This document shows positions 1 through 8,386 of a stretch of DNA of 32,150 nt, one piece after another; position 1 is the first letter of the stretch, and each line of letters begins with the position of its first letter. Under the pieces are notes generated by a model. The model had not been told where the DNA came from, did not search any database, and was given only the letters and a program-made list of their open reading frames with translations. Made by a program: the position numbers and the translations under genes. The stretch covers positions 1 through 32,150 of the forward strand of contig CAJMNM010000035.1 in assembly GCA_905214795.1 (NCBI GenBank). Reading direction: 5' to 3'. The DNA is from an uncultured bacterium. Its GTDB lineage: Bacteria; Bacteroidota; Bacteroidia; Bacteroidales; Bacteroidaceae.

Positions 1-52
1 CCGACCCTCTGCTTGTAAGGCAGATGCTCTGAACCAGCTGAGCTAAACGCCC
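1..52 (-). tRNA. tRNA-Val (anticodon TAC), 3' part cut by window edge
   Basis: Read on the minus strand from 52 downward, the sequence starts GGGCGTTTAGCTCAG, with D-arm AGCTCAG...GAGC. It continues into an anticodon stem TCTGC/GCAGA closing the loop CTTACAA. The middle triplet TAC reads GUA, so this is valine. The variable region begins, then the window ends before the T-arm and acceptor 3' strand. A promoter lies just upstream at 77-108. Confidence 0.93.
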
Positions 53-76
53 GTCTCTTTCGTTTCAAAAGCGATG

Positions 77-108
77 CAAAGGTATGAGTTTTTAATCAAA
101 CTTGCAAA
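77..108 (-). promoter_or_regulatory. Bacteroidetes-type promoter of the tRNA-Val gene
   Basis: On the minus strand a -33 TTTG (105-108) and a -7 TACCTTTG (77-84, matching TAnnTTTG) are separated by 20 bases. Transcription would start near position 70, about 18 bases before the mature tRNA 5' end at 52. Confidence 0.7.
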
Positions 109-357
109 TTTTATCTCACTTTTTTGTCTAAAATCCTAATATTTTTCAGCAGAGCACTTAAAAATTAGCACTACACCGTCTGAAGCGAATAATAACAGCC
201 TAAAATTTGATTTCTTCATATTATCTTTAAAAGATGACGGATTTATTGCTTTTCACACTAAAAACGTTCATGAAAATCATTTGTCATTTGCTCTTTTCTT
301 TCACAAAAATCCATAAAAAGCAAATTTAAAGAATTATCCGAACAACTACCAATAAAA

Positions 358-401
358 ACAAGGCAGCGCAATGCTGTAAATAGAGCATCGCGCTGCCTTG
401 T
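358..401 (-). terminator. Rho-independent terminator of trpS
   Basis: There are 18-base arms at 358-375 and 384-401 around an 8-base loop. The single mismatch becomes a G-U pair in minus-strand RNA. On the minus strand the stem is followed by TTTTATT. It begins 65 bases after the trpS stop codon. Confidence 0.88.
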
Positions 402-466
402 AACAATAATACCGATATTCTTATTTTAGAATATCCTTTTAAAAATCAGGTAATCTTAATAATCAA

Positions 467-1561
467 TTATTCCTCACCAAATCTTTTAGCCTGTTCTGCT
501 ATCAGATTATCATCATCAAAATAATTAATCTTCATCGCCTTTCGCACTTCATCCAATGTCTCGGCTGCAGCTGCACGCGCAACTTCACATCCCTTTTTCA
601 ACATGTCATATACAGCCGGAATATCTTTTTGGAATTCTTTTCTGCGTGCACGAATGGGTTCCAATTCTTCCTGCATAATTGCAGCCAAGAATTTCTTTAC
701 TTTCATATCACCCAATCCACCACGACGATAATGCGCCTTCAGCTCATCCAGATTTGCATAGTCCGGCCAATAACGCTCAAAATGTTCCGGACGAGAAAAT
801 GCATCCAAATATGTAAACACAGTATTACCCTCAATCGAACCCGGGTCTGAGACCTTGATATGGTTAGGATCTGTATACATGCTCTTGACCTTACGCTCAA
901 CTTCGTCAGCCGAGTCTGACAAATAAATACAGTTACCAAGCGATTTACTCATTTTGGCCTTACCGTCTATTCCTGGAAGACGCAAACAAGCAGCATTCTC
1001 CGGCAAAAGTATATTAGGTTCAACCAAAGTATCGCCATATATAAAATTAAAACGACGTACAATCTCACGAGCCTGCTCCAACATTGGTTCCTGATCCTCA
1101 CCGACAGGAACAGTTGTCGCTTTGAAAGCTGTAATATCTGCTGCCTGACTGATAGGATAAGTAAAGAATCCCACAGGAATGCTGGTTTCAAAATTACGCA
1201 TCTGTATTTCTGTCTTCACCGTAGGATTACGTTGCAAACGTGATACCGTTACCAAATCCATGAAATAGAATGTCAATTCACACAACTCTGGAATCTGAGA
1301 TTGAATAAATATTGTTGATTTAGCCGGATCTATACCACAAGCCAAATAGTCAAGTGCCACTTCAATTACATTTTGGCGTACTTTTTCCGGATTATCGATA
1401 TTATCTGTTAAAGCCTGACCATCTGCTTCGAATATAAATATCTTGTCATAAAGACCGGAATTCTGTAATTCTACTCTTCGCCGTAAAGAACCTACATAAT
1501 GCCCGATATGAAGCTTACCGGTCGGGCGATCACCGGTTAATATAATTTTTTCATTTTTCAT
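467..1561 (-). CDS. trpS: Tryptophanyl-tRNA synthetase
   Basis: This class I aminoacyl-tRNA synthetase charges tRNA-Trp with tryptophan using ATP in the cytoplasm. The 364-residue protein carries the class I signatures: TGKLHIGH at residues 14-21 (HIGH at 18-21) and KMSKS at 203-207, with the Rossmann fold between them. The length is slightly above the usual 330-350 residues. The ATG at 1561 directly follows a consensus promoter (1586-1617). The gene is therefore its own transcription unit, although mutL ends only 121 bases upstream on the same strand. A strong terminator lies downstream. I see no leader peptide or T-box-like structure in the roughly 20-base leader. Confidence 0.96.
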   Translation of the reverse strand: MKNEKIILTGDRPTGKLHIGHYVGSLRRRVELQNSGLYDKIFIFEADGQALTDNIDNPEKVRQNVIEVALDYLACGIDPAKSTIFIQSQIPELCELTFYFMDLVTVSRLQRNPTVKTEIQMRNFETSIPVGFFTYPISQAADITAFKATTVPVGEDQEPMLEQAREIVRRFNFIYGDTLVEPNILLPENAACLRLPGIDGKAKMSKSLGNCIYLSDSADEVERKVKSMYTDPNHIKVSDPGSIEGNTVFTYLDAFSRPEHFERYWPDYANLDELKAHYRRGGLGDMKVKKFLAAIMQEELEPIRARRKEFQKDIPAVYDMLKKGCEVARAAAAETLDEVRKAMKINYFDDDNLIAEQAKRFGEE

Positions 1562-1585
1562 GAGTTCCTATTCTTAAAATTTAAA

Positions 1586-1617
1586 CAAAGATAAACAGTT
1601 TTCGCCAAGCAAACAAA
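1586..1617 (-). promoter_or_regulatory. Promoter of trpS
   Basis: The minus strand shows -33 TTTG (1614-1617), a 20-base spacer, and -7 TATCTTTG (1586-1593). This fits the Bacteroidetes primary-sigma consensus and predicts a leader of about 20 bases before the trpS ATG. Confidence 0.7.
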
Positions 1618-1682
1618 AATAGAGCGCTATTTTAAACCCAACTTATAACTTTATGACCTGCACCATACTGTCTTCTGCAGCT

Positions 1683-3542
1683 TTATTTAAACAAACGGTC
1701 CAAATCATTCTGCTCCAGAATCGCAATCACAACTTTACCATCAGGAGTATAATTGGGGCTCTGACAAGCAAATAATTCGTCAACCAGATTCTCCATCTCA
1801 TCATTCGACAAAACCTGCCCCTGAACAATAGCCGCACTACGCGCTAGTGACAAAGCAATATAATGACGCACATCCTCTTCTGCGTTACAGCCTTTATCAA
1901 TAGAGGCATGTACTATATTACGCACCATTTCTACAGGACTCAATCCGTCTGTTCCGGCTGGTATTGCGTTTACTGAAAAACTTCCTCCCCCCAGTACAGA
2001 CAAATCAAAACCAAGAGCTTCCAAATCATCTGTTAAATGCTCCAATACAACTCCTTCAGAAGGAGGAAACTGTATCATTTCAGGAAACAACAGACCTTGT
2101 GACGCTCCACTATGTTCTTCCATTTGCATACGATAGCGATCATACAACACACGTATGTGAGCACGATGCTGGTCTATTATCATCAATCCGGACTTAACAG
2201 CAGTAAGAATGTATTTTCCTTTATATTGATAATGTAAAGTAGACTTCTCCATCATCTCGTTTGCTGCACTGCCCAACAAAGGCGCATCATCGGCTGGCAC
2301 ATCCGGCATCTCAAATGTATCAATTTCATTAGAAGAAGACGGTAAAGTTTCATTCTCCAGACCGGCATAAAGATTTTCCCACTCAACCGGTTTCCGCTGA
2401 TAACCGGAGCTTACAGACGGATTTGACTTAAAAGGATTAAAATTTACATCCGATTCTACGATAGGAGCTTCGGGAGACATTGATGTTGCCTTACTCTCAT
2501 AAACCGGAATCTCGGGTGCCCCCTCCATATCAAAATCTATTGTTGGCACCGCGTTAAAACGCCCTAACGCTTCTTTAACGGCAGCTACAATAATCTGCCA
2601 TATGGCCAGCTCATTCTCAAACTTGATTTCCGTCTTCGTTGGGTGGATATTGACATCTATGTTAGAAGGATCTACTTCAAAATAAAGAAAATATGAGATT
2701 TGTTCGTTTACCGGTATCAATTGTTCATAAGCTTCCATAACAGCCTTATGGAAATAAGGATGCCTCATATAACGCCCATTAACAAAAAAATATTGATGAG
2801 CGCCTTTTTTACGTGCTGTCTCCGGTTTTCCTACAAATCCGGTAAGATGAACCAATGAAGTATCCACCTCAACTGCCAAAAGCTGTTCATTCAGTTTTTT
2901 TCCGAAGACACCTGCTATACGCTGACGCTTTGTTGCTTTTGGTAAGCTGAGCAAAAGATTATCATTGTGAGTCAAACTGAATGTAATGTCCGGATGGACC
3001 AATGCTACCCGTTCAAACTCCTGCAATATATTACTCAATTCCGTCTGATTAGATTTCAAGAACTTACGTCTGGCAGGCACATTAAAAAACAGGTTCTTAA
3101 CGGTAAAATTACTACCTGCGGGACAAGAAACCACATCCTGCCCTACTACCTCCGATCCTGAAATGTTCACACATGTTCCCAGTTCATTCTGCTCTTGACG
3201 GGTTTTAAGTTCAACCTGCGCTACTGCGGCAATAGAAGCTAATGCCTCTCCACGAAATCCCATTGTACGAAGTGAAAACAAATCACCTGCCTCGCGAATT
3301 TTCGATGTTGCATGTCGTTCAAAAGCAAGACGTGCATCCGTTTCGGACATACCCTTTCCGTCATCAATCACCTGAATAGAAGTCTTTCCGGCATCAATGA
3401 CAACAACCTCTATACGCGTCGCATCCGCATCAACCGCATTTTCTACAAGTTCCTTAATAACAGATGCCGGCCGCTGAATAACTTCGCCGGCCGCAATCTG
3501 ATTAGCAACCGAATCGGGTAACAAATGTATTATATCACTCAT
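1683..3542 (-). CDS. mutL: DNA mismatch repair protein MutL
   Basis: MutL is the ATP-driven dimeric matchmaker linking MutS mismatch recognition to downstream excision. The 619-residue protein has the N-terminal GHKL ATPase: ELVENAVDAD at 31-40 with Asn35, DDGKGM at 60-65, and GFRGEAL at 95-101. A transducer domain and a low-complexity linker (about 335-430) follow, then a C-terminal dimerisation domain. The metal-dependent endonuclease motif DQHA(X)2E(X)4E is degenerate here. Residues 457-468 read DQHRAHIRVLYD, so both glutamates are replaced (Ile463, Asp468). The CPHGRP motif near the C-terminus is also unrecognisable (SPNYTP, 595-600). Intrinsic nicking activity is therefore doubtful. The gene lies 20 bases after the 98-aa membrane-protein gene and is probably the last of that operon. 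Confidence 0.96.
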   Translation of the reverse strand: MSDIIHLLPDSVANQIAAGEVIQRPASVIKELVENAVDADATRIEVVVIDAGKTSIQVIDDGKGMSETDARLAFERHATSKIREAGDLFSLRTMGFRGEALASIAAVAQVELKTRQEQNELGTCVNISGSEVVGQDVVSCPAGSNFTVKNLFFNVPARRKFLKSNQTELSNILQEFERVALVHPDITFSLTHNDNLLLSLPKATKRQRIAGVFGKKLNEQLLAVEVDTSLVHLTGFVGKPETARKKGAHQYFFVNGRYMRHPYFHKAVMEAYEQLIPVNEQISYFLYFEVDPSNIDVNIHPTKTEIKFENELAIWQIIVAAVKEALGRFNAVPTIDFDMEGAPEIPVYESKATSMSPEAPIVESDVNFNPFKSNPSVSSGYQRKPVEWENLYAGLENETLPSSSNEIDTFEMPDVPADDAPLLGSAANEMMEKSTLHYQYKGKYILTAVKSGLMIIDQHRAHIRVLYDRYRMQMEEHSGASQGLLFPEMIQFPPSEGVVLEHLTDDLEALGFDLSVLGGGSFSVNAIPAGTDGLSPVEMVRNIVHASIDKGCNAEEDVRHYIALSLARSAAIVQGQVLSNDEMENLVDELFACQSPNYTPDGKVVIAILEQNDLDRLFK

Positions 3543-3562
3543 GTTTTATCTTATAATCTGCA

Positions 3563-3859
3563 TTATATACGAAAGCTGCCTGTTATCAGACAATGCCAAA
3601 TATAAATCAAGGCAGCAATAACAATCAGCGCCACGCCGGCCTTCATCGGCTTACGGCCACTTTCCTTACGGCGTCTCAGATGCTTTGTTCCTTTAACAAA
3701 CGCCCCTCGAATATCCTCGGGATTGAACTCCTTCGGAGGCAACATGCCCAATTCCCGCTTTGCACGTTCCTCTATTGCCTTCAGTTTTTCTTTTCTTTCA
3801 TCAATATACATGTACGGATGATAAAAAGCTCTGGGTTTACGAGTTTTAAAAAGTGCCAT
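3563..3859 (-). CDS. Conserved hypothetical small membrane protein, C-terminal anchor
   Basis: This 98-residue protein has no recognised domain. The first 70 residues are strongly basic and hydrophilic, with lysine/arginine-rich stretches such as RKPRAF and HLRRRKESGRK. One hydrophobic segment near residues 73-93 (AGVALIVIAALIYIW) is followed by a short tail, which suggests a C-tail-anchored inner-membrane protein with a cytoplasmic basic domain. It starts 2 bases after the OstA-like stop codon and ends 20 bases before mutL, so it is translated as part of that operon. The basic domain could bind nucleic acid or acidic lipids, but nothing in the sequence decides this. The position beside outer-membrane biogenesis genes is the only functional hint. 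Confidence 0.8.
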   Translation of the reverse strand: MALFKTRKPRAFYHPYMYIDERKEKLKAIEERAKRELGMLPPKEFNPEDIRGAFVKGTKHLRRRKESGRKPMKAGVALIVIAALIYIWHCLITGSFRI

Positions 3860-3861
3860 AA

Positions 3862-5526
3862 TTACCTCCTTTTTATATTATCCAATTTTTGTATCGGCGC
3901 CTTACGTTTAACTGATGCTTTCAATTCAGTTCCAGCCTTTTTCGGACGCCAGATGAAAATATCATCTTTATTGAGTGGCCTTATATAATCAAACCAAGCG
4001 AAATTAGACAGATAAAGTCTATCTGGTGGAATCATTAATATCGGATATATTGTCCCTGTCGATGCAGGCATCCAAATACGATTCATCTTTCTGTCCTTCA
4101 TGAAAAGTTTCAGCTCTGTTGTTTCCGTATAGTTGAGCCCTATCATCAGACTATCATCATCAAACAAATAATAATCAACATATACATTACCGTTTACCCA
4201 GGTTTCATACATCTCGCCGTTTTTGAAATAAGAAATCATTTCTTTTCCTGCAACCTGATTATAATGCACCGAATCAACCTGTTCAGCAGAAAGAGCCTGA
4301 TCAATGACATGAACACGTTCTATGGTAGAATCGTTCATATACATCTTAATAACTTCGCCAAGAAGCTGCTGATTGGCATTCCACACAATAGGATCCTTAT
4401 ACATTGTCATACAAGAATCTTTCGTATTGTATATCAAAGAATCACAAACGCCTTGCACATCAATTCTATAAGATCTGACCTTATGATAGGCACGGAGCTC
4501 TCTATAAACAGAATCCGTATTAATATTATAAGTATAGATTTTGAAAGTATCCGCATGCATATACATCGTATCTTTTTGCGAATAATCTATGGCAACCGCA
4601 CTGTCTGTTGCCTCTGAATACCCGGTCAATTCATTGTAAAAACAATAATTTCCCGTAAACATATTCTTGTTAATCTCATCTGTATAAACAATATTACGAT
4701 AAGCCTTTCCTATACCACTCTTACTGTCATAATACAGGCTATCCCCTATCATCTTTTTACCCTTATTGGTTAATATTGACCGATCAAGAAGATAAGCACG
4801 CTCGTTCTGAGTATCATAGAATCCGGATTCCGAATAAATGTGGTTATCTCCACTGTCAATATTTGACGGTCCCACAATCTCCGCCATACTTGTTTTCGTA
4901 TTATAATTTAAAGTATCTGAAATCAAGGTAAATTTGGGATTCACCAATTTTACATTATAATTAAATACAGCTTCACGAGTTGTTGTATTATACTGCCCCC
5001 ACTCTGAAGTCAACACATTATCCTTGTCTACAAGCCGACCTCCTTCAAAAAAATACCCCAAATCATACAGACGGTCATAATCCAGACTATCTGTATACAA
5101 TTTAGAATCTCTATGTGTCAGCACTACATTATGACGCACACGTGCCAACTGATCCAATCCGCTGTAATATAAAACATCTCCAACTAAAGTCAATGTGTCT
5201 CCCTGTACCATTTTTACATGCCCGAATGCATCAAAAGAATTGGTGTCTTTATAAATACAGGCGCTGTCGCAATACATTAACACATCTTCATGCCGAAATG
5301 CAACATTACCGGTTAAGATTTGCGCACCAGGATGACGGTATTCATCAAAATTAAGATCATCCGCATGCAACAATATAACCTTTGACTGAGACTTCTCGCG
5401 ACGTTCTTTCTTTTCATTGCGATTATAAGCTGCGACATAAAGTCCAAACAGGCATAGAATACATAATAAGAGTAATCTATGCCCGTTATATCTTCTTTTT
5501 TTATTTAATATCTTTCGTGTACTCAT
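3862..5526 (-). CDS. OstA-like (LptA/LptD N-domain-like) protein
   Basis: The 554-residue protein belongs to the OstA-like family found in Bacteroidota, related to the beta-jellyroll of LptA and the LptD N-terminus that carries lipopolysaccharide across the periplasm. An N-terminal hydrophobic signal/anchor spans about residues 17-33 (RLLLLCILCLFGLYV). A long series of short repeated beta-strand units follows (phrases such as SDTLNYNTKTSMAEI and GDSLYYDSKSGIGKA). These suit an extended jellyroll. I chose the ATG at 5526 because it overlaps the SurA-like stop codon as ATGA, the usual sign of translational coupling. A TTG three codons upstream would also be in frame. Neighbours are periplasmic chaperones, consistent with a role in outer-membrane or LPS assembly, which is an inference. 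No LptD barrel domain is present. Confidence 0.85.
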   Translation of the reverse strand: MSTRKILNKKRRYNGHRLLLLCILCLFGLYVAAYNRNEKKERREKSQSKVILLHADDLNFDEYRHPGAQILTGNVAFRHEDVLMYCDSACIYKDTNSFDAFGHVKMVQGDTLTLVGDVLYYSGLDQLARVRHNVVLTHRDSKLYTDSLDYDRLYDLGYFFEGGRLVDKDNVLTSEWGQYNTTTREAVFNYNVKLVNPKFTLISDTLNYNTKTSMAEIVGPSNIDSGDNHIYSESGFYDTQNERAYLLDRSILTNKGKKMIGDSLYYDSKSGIGKAYRNIVYTDEINKNMFTGNYCFYNELTGYSEATDSAVAIDYSQKDTMYMHADTFKIYTYNINTDSVYRELRAYHKVRSYRIDVQGVCDSLIYNTKDSCMTMYKDPIVWNANQQLLGEVIKMYMNDSTIERVHVIDQALSAEQVDSVHYNQVAGKEMISYFKNGEMYETWVNGNVYVDYYLFDDDSLMIGLNYTETTELKLFMKDRKMNRIWMPASTGTIYPILMIPPDRLYLSNFAWFDYIRPLNKDDIFIWRPKKAGTELKASVKRKAPIQKLDNIKRR

Positions 5527-6899
5527 TTGATCCAACCTGGATATTGAAATTCACAATCACGCCAGTCTTCGTTGATTCTTACATAGGTAGACTTTTGTTT
5601 CTCTTTAATCCAGTCGTTAATAACTTCTTCCTGGCGTTTATTGACCAAAACGTCCTTTAATATCTGAAAGTCTTCCGACATACTGGCACGATGCGCGTTA
5701 ATATGTGTCTTCAGTTTCACTATAGCACATACCTCCTTACCTTTAGAATTAATCATTGTAAAAGGCTCAGAAATCTCACCGGTTTTCATTTGTGAAATGA
5801 CTCTTGCTACCTCCTGAGGAAGATCCTGCAACTGGAACCGAGAAGTACGGATTTGTCCCTGTGTCGGATCCGCTTTCATATTTGACATCAACCCATGATT
5901 ATTGCGTGTATCCTTATCATCAGACAAGTAAGTTGCCGCTTCATCAAAAGAATATTTATTATTACGTATATCTTCAGCTATCGAATCAAGACGTGATAAA
6001 GCTGCATCAATATCACTTTGAGCCAATCGTGGTTTTCTCAAGATATGACGTACCTTTACTTTGTCTCCACGCTTATCTACCAGTTGGATGATATGATAGC
6101 CAAACTCAGATTCCACAATTTTGGAAATTTTTGTCGGATCGCTTAAACTGAAAGCCACATTTGCAAAAGCCGGATCCAGTTCACTTCTCCCCTGATAACC
6201 GATATCACCACCCGCTCTTGCACTTACCGGATCTTCTGAATATAAGATTGCCAGAGTTGAAAAAGAGGATTCACCAGAATTAATACGCTCTGTATAGTCA
6301 CGGAGTTCATCTTTTACACGATCAATTTCTTCCTGCGGTATACGAGGTTGATTCGTGATTATCTGCACTTCCATCTGAGCCGGAATCCAAGGCAAACTGT
6401 CTTCAGGCATATCCTTAAAATAACGGCGCACCTCAGCAGGCGTAACCTTTATATTCTCGGTCAACTTGGCACGTACCTTATTCACTGTTTCCTGCTCTTT
6501 GACAGATTCAAACATCATTTCACGAATCTGTGTCATCGTCTTATGATAATATTCTTCCAGTTTCTCTTTTGAACCGGCTTGCATAACAAGTTCATTCAAA
6601 CGAGACTCGACATAAGGCGTTACAGATGATGCAGAAACCTCAATACTGTCAAGCTGTGCCTGATGCAGAAATAATTTCTGTATAGCAAGCTGCTCCGGTA
6701 TGACACAATATGGATTTCCCGGAATATTGGCCCCGAAATCCAATCGGGCTGCTTCTACATCCGATCTCAGAATCGCTTCATCACCTACCACCCAGATAAC
6801 CTCATCAATCACATTGTCCTGATGCTGGGCAAACAAATGCATTTGCATCCCTCCAAGGAGGAATGCAAATGCGCTAATCATGTATTTATAAAAACTCAT
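5523..6899 (-). CDS. surA: SurA-like periplasmic peptidyl-prolyl isomerase, two parvulin domains
   Basis: This 458-residue periplasmic chaperone/PPIase resembles SurA, which escorts outer-membrane proteins to the Bam machinery. A signal peptide covers residues 1-24 with likely cleavage after LFA. The SurA-type N-terminal helical domain (about 28-165) follows, then a first parvulin domain (about 174-278) with the family segment FSTLAILYSEDPVSARAGGDIGY and FGYHIIQL. A second, more divergent parvulin domain (about 280-398) starts at VKVRHILRK. A short C-terminal helix returns to the core, as in SurA. It lies 52 bases after another parvulin gene and overlaps the OstA-like gene by 4 bases. I see no -7 box in the 52-base gap, so it is likely co-transcribed with its neighbours. 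Confidence 0.9.
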   Translation of the reverse strand: MSFYKYMISAFAFLLGGMQMHLFAQHQDNVIDEVIWVVGDEAILRSDVEAARLDFGANIPGNPYCVIPEQLAIQKLFLHQAQLDSIEVSASSVTPYVESRLNELVMQAGSKEKLEEYYHKTMTQIREMMFESVKEQETVNKVRAKLTENIKVTPAEVRRYFKDMPEDSLPWIPAQMEVQIITNQPRIPQEEIDRVKDELRDYTERINSGESSFSTLAILYSEDPVSARAGGDIGYQGRSELDPAFANVAFSLSDPTKISKIVESEFGYHIIQLVDKRGDKVKVRHILRKPRLAQSDIDAALSRLDSIAEDIRNNKYSFDEAATYLSDDKDTRNNHGLMSNMKADPTQGQIRTSRFQLQDLPQEVARVISQMKTGEISEPFTMINSKGKEVCAIVKLKTHINAHRASMSEDFQILKDVLVNKRQEEVINDWIKEKQKSTYVRINEDWRDCEFQYPGWIK

Positions 6900-6951
6900 A
6901 TATACTGGTTGATCAAAATCTCTGGCTAAAATACAAACAGAAACCGATTTA

Positions 6952-8376
6952 TCAATGATTATTAACGGTCTTTAGGACCTCTTCATATATCTCAACGTTA
7001 TATTTCTTACGAAGATTCTCTACATAAAGAGCCTCCTGAGCTGCCTGATAATCAGAAACAACAGCACTCTTCACGTCTGTCCACTCTTTTGGTTTCTTCA
7101 GTTTCTTACCACAAACAGCACTATAAGGATAATCTTTCAAAGCTTTAGGTTCCTTCTTTACTTTAAAGACCAAATAATCTACATAAGGATTATCTCCTTT
7201 CTTAAACAGATTCTTTTCTGCACGAATCTGCATCACCGAATCCTTATTATAAGTGGCACGCAGAGTATCTACCCACAACGACTCATCCACTTTTTTCAGC
7301 AATTTACGCACATCCTTCTGCAAGGCCTTATCCTTACAATGATATACGATACCTCTATAACGTGGTGAATCCCACTTATACTTTGATTTGTTTTTCTTAA
7401 AATAATCCTTTAAGCCATCCTCATCCTTAGCCGCCTTGTCCCAGATCTCACGGGAACAAAGCTCATACATAAGCAGGCCGTCATGATACTCTTGTATCAG
7501 ATATTTTATACTATTATCCTTATTGCTCAATTCCTCAGCTTTGCGGTTCAGCAAGTCTTCCACACTCAACGTATTACCAGAAGCCTGCTTAAGGGAATCC
7601 AAAGTCATGGCCACAATTTTATCTTTCAAGCCGCGCTGCTCAAGGAATTTCTTTATCTGATCTTTCAACTGATCATATGGCTCCAGTTGCTTACGGTCTT
7701 TCATCAGAATGATATGATATCCCATCGGAGAAAGGAAAGGTTCAGACATCTCACCTTTCTGCAAAGAAAAAGCCTTTTCATCAAATTCTTTGATGGTCTG
7801 ACCTTTCGCCAGCCAATTAACCACACCACCGCGACGTGCTGTCATCTTATCGTCCGAACAAGCCTTTGCAAGTTCTTCAAAAGAAGCGCCGCCTTTTATT
7901 GCCGCATAGATTGAATCTATACGCATTTTTGCTTTCTGCTGCTCTTCCGATGTTGCTTTCTGCGATACCATAATCAGAATATGTGCCGGCAATATCAAAC
8001 CGCTTTCACCGATATTTGCACTCATCTGGTTATAATACTTACGCACTTCGTTCTCTTCAGATTCCGGAGAAATAAAATAAGGACGTATCAGCTGATTTCT
8101 ATAATTAAGAAATTCCTTCTTAAAAGATGACAAGGTATCATAACGTGCATCCAATGCAGCTTCTACCTTTAACTTATAGTTGACAAACAAGTCCACATAT
8201 TCATCAACAGACTTTTTATCAACAACCTCGTCTCCGTTGTTCTTATTATAATTATATTCAAATTCGGAACGGCTCACATCCTTTCCGTTAATCTTCATAA
8301 GAACGGGATCATTCTGCTGGGCGCAAATCATAGCGCACCAGCAGAATGTCCCTAATATCATAGAAAATCTTTTCAT
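6952..8376 (-). CDS. Periplasmic parvulin-type peptidyl-prolyl isomerase (SurA/PpiD-like)
   Basis: The 474-residue secreted protein has one recognisable parvulin domain (about residues 129-227). Its family motifs are PAHILIM, the segment FEELAKACSDDKMTARRGGVVNW, and GYHIILM. A lysine-rich C-terminal half has no domain I can name. The N-terminus is a signal peptide ending near ICA-QQ. Although a cysteine is present, the -3 to -1 residues do not form a good lipobox, so I favour a soluble periplasmic protein. The ATG at 8376 gives a compact signal peptide. The upstream in-frame ATG at 8418 would overlap guaB by 32 bases and add a non-signal-like extension. The gene begins 10 bases after the guaB stop codon, so the two are probably co-transcribed. 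With the adjacent SurA-like gene it forms a tandem pair of periplasmic foldases. Confidence 0.88.
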   Translation of the reverse strand: MKRFSMILGTFCWCAMICAQQNDPVLMKINGKDVSRSEFEYNYNKNNGDEVVDKKSVDEYVDLFVNYKLKVEAALDARYDTLSSFKKEFLNYRNQLIRPYFISPESEENEVRKYYNQMSANIGESGLILPAHILIMVSQKATSEEQQKAKMRIDSIYAAIKGGASFEELAKACSDDKMTARRGGVVNWLAKGQTIKEFDEKAFSLQKGEMSEPFLSPMGYHIILMKDRKQLEPYDQLKDQIKKFLEQRGLKDKIVAMTLDSLKQASGNTLSVEDLLNRKAEELSNKDNSIKYLIQEYHDGLLMYELCSREIWDKAAKDEDGLKDYFKKNKSKYKWDSPRYRGIVYHCKDKALQKDVRKLLKKVDESLWVDTLRATYNKDSVMQIRAEKNLFKKGDNPYVDYLVFKVKKEPKALKDYPYSAVCGKKLKKPKEWTDVKSAVVSDYQAAQEALYVENLRKKYNVEIYEEVLKTVNNH

Positions 8377-8386
8377 ATCCGGTCTA

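Larger units (their letters stand above)
53..466. other. 414-base non-coding interval between trpS and tRNA-Val
   Basis: This AT-rich interval holds the tRNA-Val promoter at its left end and the trpS terminator at 358-401. Between about 110 and 355 I see no credible reading frame, repeat or structured RNA. Confidence 0.6.
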
